Source: Cutibacterium granulosum (GTDB lineage Bacteria; Actinomycetota; Actinomycetes; Propionibacteriales; Propionibacteriaceae). Taken from it: DNA of 64,000 bases. This document shows, one piece after another, positions 52,055 to 61,314 of the stretch. Every line of letters begins with the position of its first letter. Position 1 is the first letter of the stretch. A program made the position numbers and the translations under genes. The notes beneath the pieces were generated by a model. It had not been told where the DNA came from. It searched no databases and saw nothing but the letters and a program-made list of their open reading frames with translations. The stretch covers positions 558,001 through 622,000 of the forward strand of contig NZ_LT906441.1 in assembly GCF_900186975.1 (NCBI RefSeq), in the 5' to 3' direction.

Positions 52055-53559
52055 GCAGGAAGACCGTGGGCTCCCGCTCTGGCAGGCCGCATCGCCCGCC
52101 AGTTCCGGGACAGAGCACAGCGAACCAGCCCGTGAGCCCCAGCCGGGCCGAGACATCTGCGCAGTCCGCGATGACGTCTTCGGCCCGCCGATCCATCACC
52201 ACGTGGCAGCACGTCCTGGGGTGGTCCCTCGTGCTGCTCATGACCGGAGTCCAGTTCGTCGATCTGCGCCACGGCATCACCCGCCCCTGGGTGGTGAGTG
52301 CCCAGCTCCTCGTCTGTGGCGCTGCACTGCTCGTCGCCGCCCCTGCAGCGTACCGGCAGGTGAGGATGCGTCGACAGGCAGGGACGCCTCGGGGAGGGGT
52401 TCTCACCCCCACTGGATGGATCCTGTGTGGCGGCTTCACCCTCATCGAGGCATGGGCGCTGGTCTCCAGCCTCGTCGCTTCACAGGCCGTCATCAAGCAG
52501 GGAGTCGTTCCACGCGTCTACCAGGTCATGCCGGTGGTCACCGGATGGGTGACGATGGCTGCGGTGCTCGTCGTCCTCCTTGCCATCGGACAGCAGGGAC
52601 GCACCCGCTACGTTCCCCTTGCCGCTGTGGGACTTCTGCTGGGGGCACTGGCCGACTGGCCGGTCCAGGTGCCCATTCACCGTTCGATACGACTGGCCAG
52701 CGGTATGGGCGGCTCGGCCGTCATCCACGTGCCGATCGCCCTGGCCGGGGCGGTGCTCGTCGACGTCGCACGAGACACCACTGGGCACGCACCGGGCCCT
52801 GCCGGAGGTGTGTCAGGACCCACTTGGCGTACTCGGATGGCATGGGCAGGTGGCGGTGCGTCGGTGCTCATGATGCTGCTGACCGGATCGCGAGCCGCAC
52901 TCATCGTGCTGGTGGCGACCTGCCTCGCGCTCGTCGTCTCCTTGCGACGTCAGGTTGCGGTGCGTCGGCTGGCAGCAGCGGCGCTGTGTGTCGGAATCGC
53001 CGTGGTCGCCGTCTGCCTCAGGGTGTCCTGCTTCCAGCGGATGCTCCGTCTGAGCTCGTCCCGACGCATGGACACCTGGACCGTGGGCTGGCAGACGGTG
53101 AGCTCCTCGGTCAGGTCGATGCTCATCGGTGTGGGGTCCGGCACCATGTTTCCGTGGTATGCCATTGAGGCCAAGCTGTACCCGTTTGCCGGCACGGGGA
53201 TGGTGGACAGTCGGTTCGGACGTGCCCTCATATCCGCCCACTCGGTGTATCTGGAGGTCCTGGTGGAGCTGGGGGTCATCATGCTCGTCGTGCTGCTCGT
53301 CATGGTGGTGGCCCTGTGGCGACCCGCCTGCAACGTCATGAGTCGTGGTCTGGGGTCACACCGTCATGGGGTGACCGTCATCGTGCTGGCGGCGACGACA
53401 CTGGCATGGGCCGTCGACACCTACCTCGTCAAGGGCTTCGCCGTGTCGATGTGGTGGTGGGTGGTGGCCCTGTGTGCCGTGGGGCTCGCCGATGAACGGG
53501 CCAGCGCTGGCCAGGATGGTGGCGTTGCGCAGTCGGTGCCCAGCCATCGACAACCGTGA
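52051..53559 (+). CDS. O-antigen ligase/polymerase-type membrane protein 1
   Basis: About 500 residues with about ten to twelve helices. Wzy_C-type features: GSRAALIVLVATCLALVV helix, then the periplasmic loop with SSSRRMDTWTVGWQTV and SAHSVYLEVLVELGVIMLV, the His-containing segment typical of WaaL/Wzy enzymes. It would join or polymerise lipid-linked glycan outside the membrane. The start is unclear: TTG at 52051 overlaps the previous stop (TTGA), ATG at 52171 begins near helix 1 but has no ribosome-binding site, and an earlier GTG at 52009 exists. Two similar proteins lie downstream. Substrate unknown. Confidence 0.78.
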   Translation: MSRKTVGSRSGRPHRPPVPGQSTANQPVSPSRAETSAQSAMTSSARRSITTWQHVLGWSLVLLMTGVQFVDLRHGITRPWVVSAQLLVCGAALLVAAPAAYRQVRMRRQAGTPRGGVLTPTGWILCGGFTLIEAWALVSSLVASQAVIKQGVVPRVYQVMPVVTGWVTMAAVLVVLLAIGQQGRTRYVPLAAVGLLLGALADWPVQVPIHRSIRLASGMGGSAVIHVPIALAGAVLVDVARDTTGHAPGPAGGVSGPTWRTRMAWAGGGASVLMMLLTGSRAALIVLVATCLALVVSLRRQVAVRRLAAAALCVGIAVVAVCLRVSCFQRMLRLSSSRRMDTWTVGWQTVSSSVRSMLIGVGSGTMFPWYAIEAKLYPFAGTGMVDSRFGRALISAHSVYLEVLVELGVIMLVVLLVMVVALWRPACNVMSRGLGSHRHGVTVIVLAATTLAWAVDTYLVKGFAVSMWWWVVALCAVGLADERASAGQDGGVAQSVPSHRQP

Positions 53560-53809
53560 GCGTGGTGCTGGACCGAATCGTCTCGGCATCACGGAGTTTC
53601 GCTGGTGGTCGTGACTCGACGAATTGAGAGCAGCTGTCATGCCCGCACGAGGACGACGATGAACGGCTCGAGCTGCTCGAGGTCTCCCGGAACGGTCTGG
53701 GGCCTCCCGGAGGGATCTGCTGAGCCGATCTCGGTGCTGTCACTCCACCTGAGAAGACGGAGGCCTGAGCCGGTGAGTACCAGCCCAGGCCCCGATCAGA
53801 GGGGTGCAG
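53560..53809. other. Gap between convergent genes
   Basis: No gene is supported. A short palindrome-like CTCGAGCTGCTCGAG occurs near 53667, but no convincing terminator with T-tract was found although both flanking genes end here. Confidence 0.4.
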
Positions 53810-55108
53810 TCACTTCCCGGCGCCAACCATCTGTCGGGCGCGTGCCGACACCCTCGCGTCGGTGAGTACCAAGCCGCCGACATGCGCCTGGCACAGTTCC
53901 AAGGATTCCAGCGTCTGCTGCAGCTGCGAGCGTCGCACTGTGCCCGACTGCACCACTGGTACGACGGAGGCCACCTGGGCCGCGATGACCGAGGAATCGG
54001 TGTAGGTCAGCAAGGGGGCCCCCACCAGCAGGACGGTGTCGTACTCGCGCCCCAACTCGGCCAGGGTCTGTGCAAAGGTCTCGGTGGCGAGCAGCTCGGC
54101 AGCATTGCCCACGGTGGTGCCGGCGGCGACGATCGGCGCCCCGCTGCGGTCGTACGTGGCCTGCTGCAGGGTGGCACGACCCGCCAACAGATCCGACAGG
54201 CCAGCGCTCGAGGTCACTCCGGCCGCCTTGGTGGCGGTGGCGCGTCGAAGATCGGCATCCACGACGACCACACTGTGTCCGTCGGCGTGCAGACGATCGG
54301 CTGCGGCAAGGGTCACGGTCGAGGCATCCTCACTGGCGAGACTGGGGGCCAGCAGCACCGTGCGCAGACCGTCTTTGGGAGGAATGAACGAGAGGTTGCG
54401 TCCGAGCACCGCCTCCAGCTCGCCACCGCCCTGTGCGGTGGATCCCTTCCTGGGGATCACGCTCAGTATCGATGAATCGGTGACATCGGCGAGGTCGGCG
54501 ACGTCACCGATCCTCGTGCTGGCCAAGGCACGCACCAACAGCACCAGCAGGGCCAGGACGAGACCTCCCAGCACGCCAATCATTGCGCTGCGCTTGGCCG
54601 AGGGGGCGCTGTCCGCCACCTGGGTGGTGATGACCGAGGAGTTCGCCACCGACAGTGCGGGCTTGCCGTCCACGTCTGGTGCCGACTTCTTGACCTGTTC
54701 CTGCAGGGAATCCGTGATTGCCTTGACGACGGCAGTGGCCCGGTCCTTGTCGGAGTCCATGAAACTCACCGAGACCATCATCGGTGCGGTGCTGATGACG
54801 ACTGCCTGCTGCAGGGTGGCTCCGTCGATCTGTGGGGAGACGGACTGACCCACCTCGTCGAGCAGGGAGGCCGACTTGGCGTAGGTGCCGTAGGTCGTCA
54901 CCAACGAGGTGGTGTACGTTGCCGCGGCGTCCGGGGTGTCGAAGGCGTGAAATGCCTGCGACGAGAAGAGGACATCGCCCTCGACACGGTACTTGGGTTT
55001 GGCGAGGGCATAGCTGAGGGCGCCAAGGACGATGGCGGCGATGACGAAGACGATGAGACTTGACCGCCACATTCGGGCCATGTTCCTCATCACTGTGCGC
55101 AATTGCAT
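53810..55108 (-). CDS. Wzz/BY-kinase-like polysaccharide chain-length protein with degenerate kinase domain
   Basis: 432 residues with chain-length determinant layout: helix 1 at about 16-34, extracytoplasmic domain (YRVEGDVLFSSQAFHAF to VADSAPSA), helix 2 at about 178-200, then a cytoplasmic domain related to bacterial tyrosine kinases. In that domain the Walker A lysine is missing: the usual GEGKST appears as SEDAST, although Walker A' VVVVDADLRRA is present. No tyrosine cluster is at the C-terminus. It probably regulates export or length without kinase activity, or acts as an adaptor. Start ATG at 55108; ATG codons four to nine residues on are alternatives. Divergent from the GT4 gene. Confidence 0.8.
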   Translation of the reverse strand: MQLRTVMRNMARMWRSSLIVFVIAAIVLGALSYALAKPKYRVEGDVLFSSQAFHAFDTPDAAATYTTSLVTTYGTYAKSASLLDEVGQSVSPQIDGATLQQAVVISTAPMMVSVSFMDSDKDRATAVVKAITDSLQEQVKKSAPDVDGKPALSVANSSVITTQVADSAPSAKRSAMIGVLGGLVLALLVLLVRALASTRIGDVADLADVTDSSILSVIPRKGSTAQGGGELEAVLGRNLSFIPPKDGLRTVLLAPSLASEDASTVTLAAADRLHADGHSVVVVDADLRRATATKAAGVTSSAGLSDLLAGRATLQQATYDRSGAPIVAAGTTVGNAAELLATETFAQTLAELGREYDTVLLVGAPLLTYTDSSVIAAQVASVVPVVQSGTVRRSQLQQTLESLELCQAHVGGLVLTDARVSARARQMVGAGK

Positions 55109-55181
55109 ACTCGACCGATCTCTTCGACACGATTGCTAAGGTGTGTCCCAGAATATAGCGGTATCGGCGATGGGAGTTGTG

Positions 55182-56615
55182 ATGGGCGTTTGCCTGCACA
55201 GGATTGCCAACTGCGTGGCCATGGGCAGTCGTCACTGTGCAGACGTCCGTCGCCGGCTCGCGAACCACGTGAGGGGTGAGCGCAACTGCCTGCGCCACGG
55301 CAGTACGCACACGTCAGGCACATGTGGCACTGGCAGGGAAAGTCCCCGCGTCAATGGGGACGAGCTGCCTGACGCGTGTCCGCGCGTCGTCCTCATCACC
55401 TCCAGGTTCCCCTATGGGACGGGGGAACAGTTCCTGGAGACCGAGTTGCCCCACTGGCTGGGATCTGGTGCCAGACTCACCATCGTCCCCGAGAAGAACG
55501 ACACACCACAGATACCGCCGCGTCCGCGTCTGCCCGGCATTGACGTCGATGACCGGCTGCGGCGTCGCTGGACCAGTCCGCTGTGGCGTGCGGTGGCCGT
55601 CGTCGACACCCTCACGGGACCACTCCTGTGGCGGGAACTGGCTCAGGTGCGTGAACTCGGGCGGCTCACCAGACCGGTCGTTGCATTCGTGGCACGTACC
55701 GGTGTCCAGGTGGCTCTGGTGCGACGCTTCCTGCGGGACCACTACCGGGACGCGGACCTCGTCTACACCTACTGGCTGGCCCCATCGGCAACCGCCGCTG
55801 CGCTGGAACATGCCGCGGGCACGGTTCACCACACCATCTCGCGCGGCCACAACTACGACCTCTACGAGGACAAACACCCCACCGGTCATCACCCCTTCAT
55901 CCGCCAGGTGACCGATTGCTTCGACGCGGTACAACCCATTTCGGCCGCCGGGGGAGAGTTCCTCGTCGACCGCTACGGATTCAGACCGCAGACAGTGCTG
56001 GTCAATCGGCTGGGCGTCACCCTCGTCGAGGGTTCTGAGACGAGTAGCCCCAGCCCGAGTGGCGAACTCACGGTGATGTCGGTGAGCACGATGAGTCGGT
56101 TCAAGCGGCTTCACCTGCTCATCGACGCCCTTGCCGTGCTGCACGAGCAGCATCCCGAGATGACCCTGCGCTGGGTGCATGCCGGTGACGGACCACTGCA
56201 CGACGATCTGGCGGCCCAGGTCTCCACCACGTTGCAGGGTGTCGATGTGCAATGGCTCGGCATCCTCCCCCACGACGAACTGCTCGAGTACTACCGCAAC
56301 CACCAGGTGGACCTGCTCGTCAACACGAGCTCATCGGAAGGCATCCCGGTGTCGATGATGGAGGCGATGGCTCGCGAGGTGCCGGTGCTGGGCACCGACG
56401 TCGGAGGGGTTCGGGAGATCGTGCCGTCAGACTGGCTCATGACAGCCAACCCCTCAGCCGAGCACATCGCCCAGACCATCTGGGAGCACCATGAGCAGGT
56501 CAAGGACCCTCGGATCCGTGCCGACATGGCTGCGAAGGTCCGCGCCGACTTCGACGAGCAGACCAACTATCAGACCTTCATCAACCACCTCATCGACCTG
56601 GCGAGTCGCCCATGA
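55182..56615 (+). CDS. Family 4 glycosyltransferase
   Basis: About 477 residues, cytosolic or membrane-associated, retaining GT-B fold. N-domain: VLITSRFPYGTGEQFLETELPHW, DADLVYTYWLA; C-domain: SVSTMSRFKRLHLLIDALAVL and the nucleotide-sugar signature SSSEGIPVSMMEAMAREVPVLGTDVGGVREIV with the E-x7-E pair. It adds a sugar to the lipid-linked repeat unit. About 55 N-terminal residues precede the Rossmann strand. ATG at 55182 is chosen because GGGAG lies five bases upstream, but starts as late as GTG 55269 are possible. Its stop overlaps the next start by four bases. Confidence 0.9.
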   Translation: MGVCLHRIANCVAMGSRHCADVRRRLANHVRGERNCLRHGSTHTSGTCGTGRESPRVNGDELPDACPRVVLITSRFPYGTGEQFLETELPHWLGSGARLTIVPEKNDTPQIPPRPRLPGIDVDDRLRRRWTSPLWRAVAVVDTLTGPLLWRELAQVRELGRLTRPVVAFVARTGVQVALVRRFLRDHYRDADLVYTYWLAPSATAAALEHAAGTVHHTISRGHNYDLYEDKHPTGHHPFIRQVTDCFDAVQPISAAGGEFLVDRYGFRPQTVLVNRLGVTLVEGSETSSPSPSGELTVMSVSTMSRFKRLHLLIDALAVLHEQHPEMTLRWVHAGDGPLHDDLAAQVSTTLQGVDVQWLGILPHDELLEYYRNHQVDLLVNTSSSEGIPVSMMEAMAREVPVLGTDVGGVREIVPSDWLMTANPSAEHIAQTIWEHHEQVKDPRIRADMAAKVRADFDEQTNYQTFINHLIDLASRP

Positions 56616-58216
56616 CCGACAACTCCATGCCCAGCGGTCTCAGCACCCATCCGGCCACCAGCACCACCACGCCCAGTGGTGTCCTCCGTGCTGGATCCGG
56701 CATCCTCGCCAGCTCCGACGCTGGCGGGGCACGGCTCGAGCAGGACATGGCGCACGACTCCTCGCAGCATCGTCCTTCCCAGCGTGCGTTCACCCGTCGT
56801 CATGACCACGGTCCCCGGTATCTCGGTGCCCGGGCGGCCAACGTCGTCGAGGAGAGCCCCTCCCCCTTCGCACGACTGTGTGAGTGGCTGCTCGCGGTGT
56901 GCTTCGTCCTCATGCCGGTGCTGTCGGCCTGGGGATCGACCGTGACGATCGCCGGTCAGGCCCCGGTGCGTCTGCTCACCCTGGTCTTCGTCGTGCTGGT
57001 ACTCATCCGGCGGCGCTACCTGTCCGTCGTCACCCAGGGCATCCTCGTGGTGACCGGGATGTGGATGATCCTCGGTCTGGTGCTTCCTGCCGGCACCACC
57101 GGTGTCAAGGAACTGCTTTGCGTGGCCTTCGGGCTGCTCACCATGGCTGCGATGACGATGACCGCTGATCGGCCGGGATGGATTGTCACGGTGTGTCGGG
57201 CCTGGCTCCTCGGGCTCGTCGTCGCCATCCTGCCGGCACTCAACGAGGTACGCACTGGCAAGCACCTGCCCAACTACCTGGGCGGTACCAAGACGATGGG
57301 CCGTTATCGCGAGATCGCCTCGTTCATGGTCAATCCCAACCTCTTCGCCTACTTCCTCGTCGCAGGAATGATCGTCATGGTCGTTGGATGGACGGTGGAA
57401 CGGCACTGGTTCGTCCGGCTCATGTACATCGGCACCTTCGTGCTGTGCTTCCCGTTGCTCGTGCTGGCTGGTGCCCGGTTGGCGTTGATGTCCACACTGG
57501 TGATCCTCGCCTGGCTCATGGTCAGGTACCGCAAACTGCTCATCGCCGCGGTGGTGCTCACCCTCACCGGGGCCTTGGCGATCATCGTCTCCGGCAAGCT
57601 GGATGATGTGCTTGACGAGGTCGCCATGTCGATTCACCACCTCTCCTCGAACTCCGGGCGTTCCCGACTGGGCGTGTACCAGGACGCCATCTGGATGTTC
57701 GTCGCCTCGAAGGGGGTGGGGCTCGGGCCTGGACAGTTCCAGGACGCCGTCCTGCTCGCCCCCTGGCCCAACCGCGGCACGATTGACCCACACAACGGCT
57801 TCGCCGAACTCTTCGTGGGCTACGGTCTGCTGCTGGGCACGGTGCTGCTGGCCATCGGAATCGCCGTGCTGTGGGCAGGGGCGCGCCGGTTGTGGGACCT
57901 GGATCCGGGACCGGCACAGCGATTGATATTGCAGACGGTCGTGGCGAGCATGCTCGTCATCCCGGTCATCGCCCTGGCCAACAGCTCCTACCTCAAGAAC
58001 CCGGTGGTCTGGGTCCAGATGGCCACTGTGGCGGTGTTCTGCGAGTTCCTGCGCCCCGATGCGACGGCTGGTCTGGAGGAGGAGTTTGCTGGGCGGTGCG
58101 ATGCCGACGAGTCGTCCCGACGTACATACTTGGAACGGCGTAGCAGACTGGTTCGTGGTGTCATGGATCGTGCACAGCGTTCTGACACCTCGCGTCCAGG
58201 CCCCTCGACGGGGTGA
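56612..58216 (+). CDS. O-antigen ligase/polymerase-type membrane protein 2
   Basis: 534-residue polytopic protein. A long hydrophilic N-terminus (about 85 residues) precedes about 11 helices. Family features: NPNLFAYFLVAGMIVMVVGW, AGARLALMSTLVILAWLMV, the loop SSNSGRSRLGVYQDAIWMF and DPHNGFAELFVGYGLLLGTVLL, where the His is the Wzy/WaaL loop residue. It likely polymerises repeats or transfers the finished chain. ATG overlaps the GT4 stop (ATGA), so the two are coupled. It is the nearest ligase-like gene to the acetamido-sugar genes. Confidence 0.85.
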   Translation: MTDNSMPSGLSTHPATSTTTPSGVLRAGSGILASSDAGGARLEQDMAHDSSQHRPSQRAFTRRHDHGPRYLGARAANVVEESPSPFARLCEWLLAVCFVLMPVLSAWGSTVTIAGQAPVRLLTLVFVVLVLIRRRYLSVVTQGILVVTGMWMILGLVLPAGTTGVKELLCVAFGLLTMAAMTMTADRPGWIVTVCRAWLLGLVVAILPALNEVRTGKHLPNYLGGTKTMGRYREIASFMVNPNLFAYFLVAGMIVMVVGWTVERHWFVRLMYIGTFVLCFPLLVLAGARLALMSTLVILAWLMVRYRKLLIAAVVLTLTGALAIIVSGKLDDVLDEVAMSIHHLSSNSGRSRLGVYQDAIWMFVASKGVGLGPGQFQDAVLLAPWPNRGTIDPHNGFAELFVGYGLLLGTVLLAIGIAVLWAGARRLWDLDPGPAQRLILQTVVASMLVIPVIALANSSYLKNPVVWVQMATVAVFCEFLRPDATAGLEEEFAGRCDADESSRRTYLERRSRLVRGVMDRAQRSDTSRPGPSTG

Positions 58217-58297
58217 CGGGCGCGGCAGCATGTGACCAAACCGCTGAGGTGGGTAGTCTGTGCACTGACCCACACATCTGTCCCGAAGGGTGGACCC

Positions 58298-58915
58298 ATG
58301 AGTGAACCGCGGATCATTCCGACCGCAGATCTTGACGAGGGAGTGACGATCGGCGACGGCTCGTCGATCTGGCATCTGTCCCAGGTACGCGGAGGAGCCG
58401 TCCTCGGCGAGAACGTCGTCGTCGGACGTGGTGCCTACATCGGGGAGGGGGTGCACGTCGGTGACAACTGCAAGATCCAGAACTACGCGCTCGTCTACGA
58501 GCCCGCCGAACTTGAGGACGGCGTGTTCATCGGCCCGGCAGTGGTGCTCACCAACGACCACTTCCCGCGCGCCATCAACCCCGACGGGTCGTTGAAGTCC
58601 GCCGACGACTGGGAGCAGGTGGGCGTCACGTGCAAGCGCGGCTGCTCGGTCGGTGCCCGCAGCGTGTGCATCGCCCCGGTGACGATCGGGGAATGGGCCA
58701 CCGTGGCAGCCGGATCCGTCGTCACCAAGGACGTGCAGCCCTACGCCTTGGTCGCCGGTGTGCCTGCCAAGCGCATCAAGTGGGTCGGACGGTCCGGATT
58801 CCCCCTCGAGCCCGACGGTGAGAATCGCTGGATCGATCCCCGCACCGGGGACCGATTCACCGAGGACCCCGCCACCGACACCCTCACCCTCGTCGGTGAG
58901 GGCGAGGAGAACTGA
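58298..58915 (+). CDS. Left-handed beta-helix acetyltransferase, WbpD/WlbB-like
   Basis: 205-residue hexapeptide-repeat enzyme, acetyl-CoA dependent. Repeats: GVTIGDGSSIWHLSQVRGGAVLGENVVVGRGAYIGEGVHVGDNCKIQN. YEPAELEDGVFIGPAVVLTNDHFPRA carries the Asn-Asp-His catalytic region of UDP-3-amino-glucuronic acid N-acetyltransferases (WbpD). The C-terminal IDPRTGDRF block is typical of this longer branch. It would acetylate the 3-amino group of a UDP-GlcNAc-3-aminouronic acid made by the next two gene products. ATG at 58298 has GAAGGG seven bases upstream. Confidence 0.88.
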   Translation: MSEPRIIPTADLDEGVTIGDGSSIWHLSQVRGGAVLGENVVVGRGAYIGEGVHVGDNCKIQNYALVYEPAELEDGVFIGPAVVLTNDHFPRAINPDGSLKSADDWEQVGVTCKRGCSVGARSVCIAPVTIGEWATVAAGSVVTKDVQPYALVAGVPAKRIKWVGRSGFPLEPDGENRWIDPRTGDRFTEDPATDTLTLVGEGEEN

Positions 58916-59048
58916 CCGCCGACTGGTTCATCCCAGTACAGCTTCACGAACCCAGTACAGCACCTCGAACCGACTGAAAACCTCAGATCGGCACCCACAA
59001 CACGAACCGGCTGAACCAGGTCGGCACAATCCAACGCAAGGAGACACA

Positions 59049-60161
59049 GTGACTCTCGAATTCATCCCACCGGCCAAGCCAATCCTCGGCGAAGACGAGC
59101 GCAAGGCCGTTGACGCCGTCATCGCCTCCGGCATGGTTGCCCAGGGCCCCCAGGTCCACTCCTTCGAGGAGGAGTTCTCCGCCCAGGTTGTCGACGGTGT
59201 CGAGTGCGTGGCCGTCAACTCCGGCACCTCCGCCCTGCACATCGGCCTGCTGGCCTCGGGTATCGGAGCCGGTGATGAGGTCATCGTCCCGTCCTTCACC
59301 TTCGCCGCCACCGGCAACTCGGTGGCCCTCACCGGCGCCAAGCCGGTCTTCGCCGATGTCGATCCCAACACCTTCTGCCTGGACCCGGCCTCCGTCGAGG
59401 CGTCCATCACCGAGAACACCAAGGGCATCCTGCCGGTGCACCTGTACGGTCTGCCGGCCAACCTGGACGAGATTCGCGTCATCGCCGACAAGCACGGTGT
59501 GCAGCTCTTCGAGGACTGCGCCCAGGCCCACGCCGCCTCCATCAACGGCAAACACGTCGGCACCTTCGGCACCTTCGGCGCCTTCTCGTTCTACCCGACC
59601 AAGAACATGACCTCCGGTGAGGGCGGCATGATCACCACCTCCGATCCCGAGGTGGCCCGCAAGGCCCGCATGATCCGCAACCAGGGCATGGAGAAGCGCT
59701 ACGCCAACGAGTTCGTCGGCCTCAACAACCGCATGACCGACATCCACGCCTCCATCGGCCGCGTTCAGCTGGGCAAACTGGCTGGCTGGACGAAGATCCG
59801 TCAGGACAACGCCGCGTTCCTCTCGCAGAACATCACCGAGGCCGTCACCCCGACCGTCCCGGAGGGCTACGTGCACGTCTACCACCAGTACACGATTCGC
59901 GTGGAGGGAGCCACCGGCGAGGAGCGCGACCGTTTCGTCACCGCCCTCAAGGAGGAGCATCAGGTCGGTTCGGGTGTCTACTACCCGATCCCCAACCACC
60001 GACTGCCCTCGCTGGCCCCCTACGCCCCGGGTCTGGAGCTGCCGAACACCGAGAAGGTTGCAGCAGAGTGTGTCTCGCTGCCGGTGCATCCCTCGCTGTC
60101 CCAGGCCGACCTGGAGCGCATCGCCGAGGCCGTCAACAAGGCCGCGAAGGCAGGTGCGTGA
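59049..60161 (+). CDS. DegT/DnrJ/EryC1 PLP aminotransferase, WbpE/WlbC-like
   Basis: 370-residue cytosolic aminotransferase. PLP-binding features: NSGTSALHIGLLASGIGAGDEVIVPSFTF, EDCAQAHAA, and the lysine in SFYPTKNMTSGEGGMI. VYYPIPNHRLP closes the active site. In the diacetamido-uronic acid pathway this enzyme aminates the 3-keto sugar nucleotide produced by the Gfo/Idh/MocA dehydrogenase that follows, before acetylation. GTG at 59049 follows AAGGAG. The stop overlaps the next ATG by one base (TGATG). Confidence 0.93.
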   Translation: MTLEFIPPAKPILGEDERKAVDAVIASGMVAQGPQVHSFEEEFSAQVVDGVECVAVNSGTSALHIGLLASGIGAGDEVIVPSFTFAATGNSVALTGAKPVFADVDPNTFCLDPASVEASITENTKGILPVHLYGLPANLDEIRVIADKHGVQLFEDCAQAHAASINGKHVGTFGTFGAFSFYPTKNMTSGEGGMITTSDPEVARKARMIRNQGMEKRYANEFVGLNNRMTDIHASIGRVQLGKLAGWTKIRQDNAAFLSQNITEAVTPTVPEGYVHVYHQYTIRVEGATGEERDRFVTALKEEHQVGSGVYYPIPNHRLPSLAPYAPGLELPNTEKVAAECVSLPVHPSLSQADLERIAEAVNKAAKAGA

Positions 60162-61153
60162 TGGCAAACCTGCGCGCCGGCATGGTCGGCATCGGATCGA
60201 TGGGCAAGAACCACGTCCGCAACCTGCGGGCGATCGACGGTGTCGACCTCGTCGCCATCGCAGACGCCTCCGGCAAGGACCCGTTCGGGGTCGCTGGTGA
60301 CCTGCCCATCCTGCCCGACGTGGACGCCGTCATCGAGACCGGTGTTGACTACTGTGTCGTCGCCGCTCCGACGAAGTTCCACGAGGAGATCGGTCTCAAG
60401 CTTGCCGAGGCCGGTGTACACGCCCTCATCGAGAAGCCGCTGGCCTACGACACCACCGCTGCCAAACATCTCGCCGAGGCGTTCGCCTCCCGTGGTCTGG
60501 TGGGGGCCGTCGGACACATCGAGCGGTACAACCCGGCCCTGCAGTCGCTGCGCAAGCGTCTGGAGAATGGCGACCTCGGCGACCTCTACCAGGTGGCCAC
60601 CCGCCGCCAGGGACCGTTCCCAGCCCGTATCGCCGACGTCGGGGTCGTCAAGGACCTTGCCAGCCACGACATCGACCTCACCTCCTGGGTCACCCAGCGG
60701 GACTTCGAACTCGTCGCGGCTCGCACGATGTTCAAGGCCGGACGCGAGTACGAGGACATGGTCTCGGCCACCTGTCAGCTCTCCGGTGGGCTCATGAGCA
60801 ACCACCTCGTCAACTGGCTCACCCCGACCAAGGAGCGTCGTACCTTCGTTACCGGTGAGAAGGGCATGTTCGTCGCCGACACCCTCACCGCCGATCTCAC
60901 CTTCTACGCCAATGCCAAGGTGGAGACGGTCTGGGACGACATCGCCAACTTCCGTGGCGTCGCCGAGGGTGACGTCACCCGGTTTGCGATCCCCAAGCCC
61001 GAGCCGCTGCGCACCGAGCACGAGAACTTCCGTGACGCCGTGCTGGGCAAGGGCTCCGACATCGTCACCATGGAGCAGGGTGCCCGAGTGGTTCAGGTGT
61101 GCGAGGCGATGATCGAGTCCGCTAGGACGAACCAGTTCATCGAGATCAACTGA
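60161..61153 (+). CDS. Gfo/Idh/MocA-family oxidoreductase, WbpB/WlbA-like
   Basis: 330-residue NAD-dependent dehydrogenase. Nucleotide-binding GMVGIGSMGKNHVRNL at the N-terminus, the family motif IEKPLA about residue 88, and SHDIDLTSWV about 168 with the expected catalytic His. A C-terminal alpha/beta domain provides sugar binding. It likely oxidises C3 of UDP-N-acetylglucosaminuronic acid, giving the substrate for the adjacent aminotransferase. The enzyme making the uronic acid (WbpA/UDP-GlcNAc 6-dehydrogenase) is not in the window. ATG follows GGCAGGTGC. Confidence 0.92.
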   Translation: MANLRAGMVGIGSMGKNHVRNLRAIDGVDLVAIADASGKDPFGVAGDLPILPDVDAVIETGVDYCVVAAPTKFHEEIGLKLAEAGVHALIEKPLAYDTTAAKHLAEAFASRGLVGAVGHIERYNPALQSLRKRLENGDLGDLYQVATRRQGPFPARIADVGVVKDLASHDIDLTSWVTQRDFELVAARTMFKAGREYEDMVSATCQLSGGLMSNHLVNWLTPTKERRTFVTGEKGMFVADTLTADLTFYANAKVETVWDDIANFRGVAEGDVTRFAIPKPEPLRTEHENFRDAVLGKGSDIVTMEQGARVVQVCEAMIESARTNQFIEIN

Positions 61154-61200
61154 GTCGGTTGACGTGTACCGGCGCCCGTCGGTACCCGAACAGCTGCGGA

Positions 61201-61230
61201 TGGGCCTGCCGTCGTGAGACGGTGGGCCCA
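61201..61230 (+). terminator. Candidate hairpin after the sugar-nucleotide operon
   Basis: TGGGCCTGCCGTC at 61201 faces GACGGTGGGCCCA about four bases later: 11 of 13 positions pair. No T-tract follows, so this is weak. Confidence 0.4.
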
Positions 61231-61314
61231 GTGCCATATGTGACGAACGCCATTTCCGACAGCCAGTAGCCCCATGGCTGGCTCCGACGAGCATCCTGAC
61301 AAGGAAGTGACGAC

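Noticed and set aside
49817-52156. 779-codon minus-strand frame opposite the glycosyltransferase
   Set aside because: Shadow of a real membrane protein gene; His/Gly/Asp-rich with no start signal.
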